From assembly GCA_040757655.1 (NCBI GenBank), contig JBFLWV010000003.1, forward strand, positions 1-9,738: DNA of 9,738 bases, read 5' to 3'. The stretch comes from 2-02-FULL-49-11 sp040757655. Lineage in GTDB: Bacteria > Patescibacteriota > Patescibacteriia > 2-02-FULL-49-11. The notes below the pieces were generated by a model. It did no database searches, was not told the DNA's origin, and worked only from the letters and a program-made list of their open reading frames with translations. How positions within the stretch are numbered: the first letter of the stretch is position 1; every line of letters begins with the position of its first letter. Positions 5,382-9,738 of the stretch are shown here, piece after piece. Both the position numbers and the translations under genes were made by a program.

Positions 5382-8075
5382 ATGATGTTCATGAAAGAAG
5401 AATTTCCTAAAACTTACGAGCATAAGAACGAAGAACAATCCTACCAGTTGTGGGAGAAATCTGGTTTTTTTAATCCTGATACTTTGCCGGGTGTGCGGAA
5501 AGAGCCATTTTCGCTCTCCATGCCGCCGCCGAACGTGACTGGCTCGCTGCACATCGGACACGCGATGTTTTTAACCATTGAAGACCTGATGACGCGCTAT
5601 GCGCGCATGCAGGGGAAACGGGCGTTGTGGTTACCCGGAGTAGACCATGCAGCCATTGCCACACAGAACGTGGTGGAGAAGGATGTCTATAAGAAGGAAG
5701 GGAAGACGCGTCATGATATTGGGAGAGTAGAACTCATCAAGAGAATTGACGCGTTTGTGCAGGGCACCCGTTCCCGGATTGAGACACAAATCCGCCGTTT
5801 AGGCTCTTCCTGCGATTGGTCGCGGGAGCGGTATACCTTGGATCCTGATCTTTCTTTGGCGATGCGAACGGTGTTTAAGCGCATGTATGACGACGGACTT
5901 ATCTATCGCGGTGACCGTATTGTGAATTGGTGCCCGCGTTGCAAATCCACGTTGGCAGATGACGAAGTAGACTATAAGGAACAAAAGACGAAATTATATT
6001 ATTTTAAATACGGCCCTGTTGTCATCGGTACCGCGCGCCCGGAAACCAAATTTCAGGACAAGATCATCATCGTGCATCCGAAAGATAAGCGCTATAAAGA
6101 ACTCGTGGGTAAAGAGCTTGAGGTGGAGTGGATGACGGGAAAAGTAAAAGCGCGCGTGATTGCCGATCCTATTGCGGATATGGAATTCGGCACCGGCGCC
6201 ATGACCATTACACCCGCGCACAGCTTCGAAGATTTTCTCCTTGCGCAAAAATATCATCTGCCGGTAGTGAAGATCATTGATGAGGATGGCAACCTCACGG
6301 AGGCTGCCGGCAGTTTTAAGGGGAAAAATGCCCGCGACGCGCGGGAAGAGATTGTATTACTTTTACAGAAAAAAGGATTGGTGGAAAAGATTGACGAGGA
6401 TTATGTGCATAATCTCTCGCTCTGTTACCGTTGCGGCACTCCGGTAGAACCGCTCCCTTCATTGCAGTGGTTTATCGCAGTTGATCGAGAATTTAGAATC
6501 ATGAATCAAGATTTAAGAAAGAGGTGCGGAAAGGACACGGCGACCTTGAAACAGCTCGCGCTTTGGGCCGTGCGTTCGGGGGAGATTAACATAATTCCCG
6601 GTCGATTTAAGAAGATCTACTTCCACTGGATGGAAAATTTGCACGATTGGTGCATCTCGAGGCAGATATGGTTTGGGCATCAGATCCCTGTGTGGTACCA
6701 TAAGAATTCAAAACTCAAAACTCAAAACTCAAAACTTTGTAATGATCCATTCGTGAGTGTTGAAGATATCAGTCATTGTCCACATTGCGGTGGAGAGGTT
6801 GAGCAAGATCCTGATACGTTGGACACATGGTTTTCATCTGCCCTTTGGACTTTTTCTACGCTGGGATGGCCCAAAAACACCAAAGATTTCAAGGTGTTTC
6901 ACCCCACCAGTGTGATGGAAACAGGATATGATATCCTCTTCTTCTGGGTTGCACGCATGATTATTATGACGCTCTACGCAGTTGGCGATGTTCCTTTCTG
7001 TACCGTGTATCTGCATGGCTTGGTGCGGGACCGCGAGGGGAAAAAGATGTCCAAGTCCGCAGGCAATGGCATTGATCCGCTCGACATGATTGCCAAATTT
7101 GGTGCCGATCCCGTGCGGCTCTCCTTAGTGGTCGGTACAACACCGGGGAATGACATCAGGTTGTATGAGGAGAAAATCGCGGGCTACCGCAATTTCGTCA
7201 ATAAGTTGTGGAATATTGGGAGATTTATCATCACAAGTACGGGCGAACGGCCATTCGCTCCTACCATCGATCCTTGTACGCTTGCCGACCAATGGATTTT
7301 ATCAGAATTAAATTCCATCATCGAGCAGACCACCACGGCAATGGAGGAGTATCGCTACAGCGCAGCCATAGAAAATCTGTATGAGTTTACCTGGTCGAAA
7401 TTTGCTGATTGGTATATTGAAATCGCCAAGTTTCAGCGGGTGCATGGCATGAAGGAGTCGACAGACGCTATTCTTCTATATTCACTCGAACAGATTCTCA
7501 AACTCTGGCATCCTTTTACTCCCTTTATCACCGAAGAACTATGGAAGAATCTCACTACACAAGTTCTCTTTCCAGAAAGGGGGAGACTTAGAGGGGGTGT
7601 TAATCAAAATCTACTCCTTGTTCAACCGTGGCCTCATAAAGCCATAGAGCCATATAGCTATAGAGCCGTAGAGCATTTTACAAAACTTCAAGGATTAATT
7701 GCTTCACTCCGCACCTTCCGCGCTGAGCACAAGGTGAATCCGCGAGAAAAACTTTCTGGCGCCATTGCAGTACATCAGTCAGAAATAAAGAAGGTTATTG
7801 CCGATCATTTGGAACTCGTTGGGCATCTGGCCAAGACGAAGCTAGAAATTTCTACAGAGATGACACATCCTTCTTTCACCTTGTCAGGTATCCGCGTCTC
7901 GATCGACCTTCCAAAAAAAGAAAAATCTTCCCGCAAAGAAAGGGAAGCGCGGAAAAAGTACGTGGCAGACCTTGAACGTCGTCTTTCAGATCCCCTATTT
8001 CTCTCCAAAGCCCCTCCTTCGGTGGTCGAGAAGGAGCGGCAGAGATTGAAAGCATTTGAAGAGATGAATAGTTAA
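5382..8075 (+). CDS. valS: Valyl-tRNA synthetase
   Basis: Class I synthetase charging tRNA-Val, 897 aa from this start, within the family range. Features in order are PPPNVTGSLHIGH with HIGH at 57-60, CPRC (184-187), editing domain from TARPET (217-222) to MTITPAHSFEDF (274-285), CYRC (348-351), CPHC (466-469), TLDTWFSS, KMSKS (555-559), the anticodon-binding helical domain, and a charged C-terminal coiled coil ending VVEKERQRLKAFEEM. The frame is open back to a TTG at 5367, which has a weak TTGAG in front. ATGs occur at 5382, 5385 and 5391, and family similarity begins just after 5391, so the start is uncertain by about 8 codons. Three repeat-derived stretches lie in loops (residues about 443-452, 728-742 and 754-764). 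The gene ends 2 bp from a convergent ORF. Confidence 0.96.
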   Translation: MMFMKEEFPKTYEHKNEEQSYQLWEKSGFFNPDTLPGVRKEPFSLSMPPPNVTGSLHIGHAMFLTIEDLMTRYARMQGKRALWLPGVDHAAIATQNVVEKDVYKKEGKTRHDIGRVELIKRIDAFVQGTRSRIETQIRRLGSSCDWSRERYTLDPDLSLAMRTVFKRMYDDGLIYRGDRIVNWCPRCKSTLADDEVDYKEQKTKLYYFKYGPVVIGTARPETKFQDKIIIVHPKDKRYKELVGKELEVEWMTGKVKARVIADPIADMEFGTGAMTITPAHSFEDFLLAQKYHLPVVKIIDEDGNLTEAAGSFKGKNARDAREEIVLLLQKKGLVEKIDEDYVHNLSLCYRCGTPVEPLPSLQWFIAVDREFRIMNQDLRKRCGKDTATLKQLALWAVRSGEINIIPGRFKKIYFHWMENLHDWCISRQIWFGHQIPVWYHKNSKLKTQNSKLCNDPFVSVEDISHCPHCGGEVEQDPDTLDTWFSSALWTFSTLGWPKNTKDFKVFHPTSVMETGYDILFFWVARMIIMTLYAVGDVPFCTVYLHGLVRDREGKKMSKSAGNGIDPLDMIAKFGADPVRLSLVVGTTPGNDIRLYEEKIAGYRNFVNKLWNIGRFIITSTGERPFAPTIDPCTLADQWILSELNSIIEQTTTAMEEYRYSAAIENLYEFTWSKFADWYIEIAKFQRVHGMKESTDAILLYSLEQILKLWHPFTPFITEELWKNLTTQVLFPERGRLRGGVNQNLLLVQPWPHKAIEPYSYRAVEHFTKLQGLIASLRTFRAEHKVNPREKLSGAIAVHQSEIKKVIADHLELVGHLAKTKLEISTEMTHPSFTLSGIRVSIDLPKKEKSSRKEREARKKYVADLERRLSDPLFLSKAPPSVVEKERQRLKAFEEMNS
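6708..6735 (+). repeat. TCAAAAC heptamer tandem repeat (4 copies) in valS
   Basis: Four perfect consecutive TCAAAAC units, translated as SKLKTQNSKL (residues 443-452 of ValS). It lies in a variable loop between IPVWYHKN and the CPHC zinc motif, so the insertion is probably tolerated. The unit length is seven, as in the ribH-end array, but the unit sequence differs. Confidence 0.88.
7563..7600 (+). repeat. Decayed copy of the ribD palindromic repeat in valS
   Basis: GTTCTC (7563-7568), GGGGGAGAC (7579-7587) and AGAGGGGG (7590-7597) match the order and spacing of the element in ribD. The inner palindrome is partly kept: TCTC-TTTC faces GAAA-GGGG-GAGA, so the 5' arm appears to have lost about four C bases. 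It is translated in frame as VLFPERGRLRGGVNQ, between EELWKNLTTQ and LLLVQPWP, where homologues have a short variable loop. Confidence 0.7.
7641..7674 (+). repeat. GCCATAGA octamer tandem repeat in valS
   Basis: Four adjacent 8-bp units, GCCATAGA, GCCATATA, GCTATAGA and GCCGTAGA, then GC. They encode AIEPYSYRAVE (residues 754-764), directly after the conserved VQPWP. Eight bases are not a multiple of three, so successive units are read in different frames, as expected of a DNA repeat that drifted into a gene and not of a protein repeat. Confidence 0.75.
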
Positions 8076-8077
8076 TA

Positions 8078-8281
8078 TCAACCTCCTCTTCCTGGCCCTC
8101 CCCTCTTTCGTCCACCAACATACTTCATCGGTGTCTCAACTTTTTCATCCTGCCGCTTTTTCGCTCTATCAAATTCAATCAAGTCATGATGCTCCACATC
8201 GTGCCTTCTATTGGCTTTTCGTCGATCTAGCTCCTCAGTCGAATAGACTATCTCTGATTCGTTTGGTCCCGTTTCTCTCAT
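8078..8281 (-). CDS. Small charged hypothetical protein, Gly/Arg tail
   Basis: 67 residues from ATG 8281, not recognised. It is very hydrophilic, rich in Arg, Lys, Glu, Asp and His, with no signal peptide or membrane segment. It ends in GGRKRGGPGRGG (56-67), a tail of the kind seen in RNA-binding proteins (inference only). The start is 4 nt past the pyrE stop (8286-8288), and the stop at 8078-8080 is 2 bp from the convergent valS stop. The ORF therefore fills the whole gap between two real genes, which is the main argument that it is expressed as the last gene of the vapBC-pyrE unit. Against it, there is no SD and no homologue that I can name. Confidence 0.5.
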   Translation of the reverse strand: MRETGPNESEIVYSTEELDRRKANRRHDVEHHDLIEFDRAKKRQDEKVETPMKYVGGRKRGGPGRGG

Positions 8282-8285
8282 AAAT

Positions 8286-8906
8286 TCATTTTTTATTCAA
8301 TAATTTCCCTTTCCCCACCGTTATATTAATAGGAGTACCTTGTTTGCACAAGGGACATTTATTCTCTTCCCATGCTTCGAGATTGATTGAAGCGAGTGTA
8401 AAGAGCAGCACGTTTCCTATATCAGCGGATTGTACGTTGCCGCGGTTGACGAGCGCGGCGGCTGCGATTACGGCGCCGCCAGCCTGCCGCACCGCGTCCA
8501 CCACTTTGCGCACCGAGCCGCCCGTATTTAGAATATCTTCCACGATCAGCACCTTTTTCCCCTTCACGCATCGGTCATAGCCCCGCGTAAACACCTGCCC
8601 ATTGTCAGGTGTTTTTTCCGTATAGACTGCGAGTATTTCGCGCTGTTCCATAAGGCTCAAATGGTGCGCGGTCCATTGGGAGAGGATGATGCCGCCGAGC
8701 GCTGGCGCGGCGATAACCTCGATTTCTTTTCCTTTGAATTCTTCAGCGATTGCCCGGCAGAGTTGTGACACAAGGTTGGTGTGCGGATAAATCGAGTCCT
8801 TGTTCAAATACGCGCTGCCGTGTTTTCCCGACGTATACACAATATGGCTGTCGGTGATATATCCGCCGGTTTTTTTAAAAAATTCAAGCACTTGTTCATT
8901 GGTCAT
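8286..8906 (-). CDS. pyrE: Orotate phosphoribosyltransferase (PyrE-like)
   Basis: Type I phosphoribosyltransferase, most likely converting orotate and PRPP to OMP in pyrimidine synthesis, 206 aa. The PRPP-binding signature VLIVEDILNTGGS is at residues 119-131. The N-terminal part has the OPRT-like ITDSHIVYTSGKHGSAYLNKD (17-37), and IEVIAAPALGGIILS follows at 62-76. A C-terminal CPLC (184-187) suggests a small metal-binding knuckle that classical PyrE lacks, as in divergent PyrE-like proteins. The usual Lys-rich catalytic loop is hard to place (YTEKTPDNGQ, 95-104), so another orotate-like PRTase role is possible. The start ATG 8906 shares an ATGA overlap with the vapC stop and has no SD of its own, so translation probably depends on the toxin gene upstream. 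Confidence 0.8.
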   Translation of the reverse strand: MTNEQVLEFFKKTGGYITDSHIVYTSGKHGSAYLNKDSIYPHTNLVSQLCRAIAEEFKGKEIEVIAAPALGGIILSQWTAHHLSLMEQREILAVYTEKTPDNGQVFTRGYDRCVKGKKVLIVEDILNTGGSVRKVVDAVRQAGGAVIAAAALVNRGNVQSADIGNVLLFTLASINLEAWEENKCPLCKQGTPINITVGKGKLLNKK

Positions 8907-9310
8907 AGAGAGCGCAAGAGGGTAATTTTGATTTCTTTGATCTTCCGCAGGGCATCATCGTTCGTGATGAACTCATCCGCACCAAAATCGATCGCCGTGG
9001 CAATATGAATTGCATCAGGTGTCCGCAGTTTGTACATTGCCCGCAGGTCTGAAGAAATATCCACCACTCGTTCCGTAATGCCCGCTACTATGAGATTAGG
9101 AAAATTCTTAATTAAATTTCGGTAGATGGGGACAAGGTCGTACCGATTTTGTGATTTCACGCCCGTGAATATTTCAATTATACCGATTATAGAAAACACA
9201 CCACAATAGTCTCCTCGTTCGATGGTTTGAAGGATGCGCCGTGCTGATGTTAAAAACTCCGGGTTTTTTTCCCAGAGATAAATGAGGACCGAGGAATCAA
9301 TGCCAATCAT
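8903..9310 (-). CDS. vapC: PIN-domain toxin (VapC family)
   Basis: Predicted Mg-dependent ribonuclease, toxin of a type II VapBC module. From the preferred start it is 135 aa, a normal VapC length. The acidic PIN residues are present: Asp in IGIDSSVLIYL (residue 5), Glu in IIGIIEIFTG (46), Asp in TPDAIHIATA (99) and Asp in FITNDD (118). The quartet is therefore complete and the toxin is predicted active. I chose the ATG at 9310 because it makes a 4-nt ATGA overlap with the vapB stop and has GGGA 5 nt upstream. An in-frame ATG at 9319 would add three residues (MGK). The 3' end makes a second ATGA overlap with pyrE. The RNA target cannot be read from sequence. Confidence 0.9.
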   Translation of the reverse strand: MIGIDSSVLIYLWEKNPEFLTSARRILQTIERGDYCGVFSIIGIIEIFTGVKSQNRYDLVPIYRNLIKNFPNLIVAGITERVVDISSDLRAMYKLRTPDAIHIATAIDFGADEFITNDDALRKIKEIKITLLRSL

Positions 9311-9549
9311 TTTTCCCATGAGTCTCTTTCTTGTCGAATGTATTTATCAGTACCTCCGAGCGTCTGCCATACTTCTGCGCCAAGTCCTTCCATAGCTTTC
9401 ACATAATTGGTAGGATGTTTCACCACGACCGTGCGATTTTCGTCAATGGGGTACCACGTGACCTTCATACCGGCGCGAAGCCCCATTTTTCGGCGTACCG
9501 GCATGGGGACGACAGTCTGATATTTTTGAGAAAGTGTAGTGGTTGACAT
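9307..9549 (-). CDS. vapB: AbrB/MazE-type antitoxin (VapB)
   Basis: Antitoxin partner of the downstream PIN toxin, 80 aa. Residues 1-45 form the swapped-hairpin AbrB/SpoVT DNA-binding domain: TTLSQKYQTVVPMPVRRKMGLRAGMKV, then a short strand ending VVVKHP. Residues 46-80 (YVKAMEGLGAEVWQ, DKYIRQERDSWEK) are the amphipathic tail that wraps the toxin in this family. The start is ATG 9549, with only AAGG one nt upstream, too close to be a good SD. It is the first gene of the unit. The inverted repeat around its promoter is the expected binding site for the VapB or VapBC complex (inference from family behaviour). Confidence 0.9.
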   Translation of the reverse strand: MSTTTLSQKYQTVVPMPVRRKMGLRAGMKVTWYPIDENRTVVVKHPTNYVKAMEGLGAEVWQTLGGTDKYIRQERDSWEK

Positions 9550-9571
9550 ACCTTGATCGTTATTGTGATAA

Positions 9572-9599
9572 CGTTTTACATTATAGCAAACGTAAAACG
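9572..9599. promoter_or_regulatory. Putative VapBC operator (8-bp inverted repeat)
   Basis: Perfect arms CGTTTTAC (9572-9579) and GTAAAACG (9592-9599) are separated by 12 bp, about two helical turns centre to centre. One arm falls in the promoter spacer and the other between the -10 and the predicted start point, so a dimeric or tetrameric protein bound here would block RNA polymerase. Confidence 0.65.
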
Positions 9600-9607
9600 G
9601 TTGTCAA
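9580..9607 (-). promoter_or_regulatory. Consensus promoter of vapB-vapC-pyrE
   Basis: Read on the minus strand, TTGACA (9607-9602) and TATAAT (9585-9580) are both perfect sigma-70 hexamers, 16 bp apart. The predicted start near 9573 leaves a leader of about 24 nt before the vapB ATG. Such a strong basal promoter suits an autorepressed toxin-antitoxin operon. Confidence 0.75.
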
Positions 9608-9622
9608 ATCCATGCACTCGTC

Positions 9623-9657
9623 CATGTTACAGTTGACAGTGGAAAGGACGTAACATG
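9623..9657 (+). promoter_or_regulatory. Inverted repeat enclosing SD and start codon
   Basis: CATGTTAC (9623-9630) and GTAACATG (9650-9657) are perfectly complementary, 19 nt apart. The second arm contains the ATG at 9655 and the loop contains the SD AAAGGA (9643-9648). In RNA this would pair the start codon. In DNA it could be an operator. TTGACA at 9633-9638 on the plus strand has no acceptable -10 partner. Confidence 0.45.
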
Positions 9658-9738
9658 TTGAAAATTCAAGTAAGAAGTGGTTGGCTGGAGAGTTTAATAC
9701 ATAACCCTCTCCTGTCTATGACCACGAAAGCAGAACAA
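9655..9738 (+). CDS. 5' end of an unidentified gene (cut by window)
   Basis: Twenty-eight open codons from ATG 9655 to the window edge, beginning MLKIQVRSGWLESLIHNPLL. The strong SD AAAGGA (9643-9648) is 6 nt upstream, the best-placed ribosome binding site in the window apart from that of ribD. An in-frame TGA at 9634 rules out an earlier start. It is divergent from vapBC across a 105-bp control region. The residues seen are too few to assign a family, and no membrane segment or signal peptide is evident. Confidence 0.5.
   Translation, partial: MLKIQVRSGWLESLIHNPLLSMTTKAEQ

Noticed and set aside
7876..8121. 81-codon minus-strand frame over the valS 3' end
   Set aside because: Overlaps the conserved ValS C-terminal coiled coil and the better-placed ORF at 8078-8281.
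9633..9660. Plus-strand promoter from TTGACA at 9633
   Set aside because: No -10-like hexamer at 16-18 bp, and initiation there would fall after the start codon at 9655.

Overview
The window reads as a compact, gene-dense bacterial chromosome segment, most likely from a Patescibacteria/CPR (Parcubacteria-like) genome. That is inference. It rests on the flavour of the valyl-tRNA synthetase (HAAIATQNVVEK near the N-terminus and a TARPET editing motif), a PyrE-like protein with a C-terminal CPLC motif, weak or absent Shine-Dalgarno sequences, and short low-complexity repeats intruding into coding genes. No rRNA, tRNA, CRISPR array, transposase or phage gene is visible.

Left block (1-1424): a long imperfect inverted repeat (4-79), then a 12-TM major facilitator transporter on the minus strand (91-1326). 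A 98-bp divergent gap follows. It has no FMN riboswitch, but it carries a short SD-preceded leader ORF running into ribE.

Central block (1425-8075, plus strand): one tightly packed unit, ribE-ribH-ribBA-ribD-tsaE-valS. The four rib genes encode every dedicated enzyme from GTP and ribulose-5-phosphate to riboflavin, apart from the usually unlinked phosphatase. TsaE belongs to tRNA t6A37 synthesis and ValS charges tRNA-Val, so the operon joins vitamin synthesis to translation genes. Several repeats sit inside these genes. A heptamer array forms the RibH C-terminus. A nested palindrome lies between the two RibD domains. ValS carries a second heptamer array, a decayed relative of the RibD palindrome and an octamer array.

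Right block (8078-9549, minus strand, converging on valS with 2 bp between stop codons): vapB-vapC-pyrE-small ORF. The antitoxin/PIN-toxin and toxin/pyrE junctions are both ATGA stop/start overlaps, and the small ORF starts 4 nt after pyrE. The unit is preceded by a perfect TTGACA-16-TATAAT promoter whose -10 is bracketed by an 8-bp perfect inverted repeat, a likely autoregulatory operator.

Right edge: a divergent gene starts at 9655 with a strong SD. It is cut by the window end, and its start codon lies in an 8-bp inverted repeat that encloses the SD.

The best candidates for something new are the in-frame palindromic insertions shared by RibD and ValS, and the coupling of pyrE to an autoregulated toxin-antitoxin operon.
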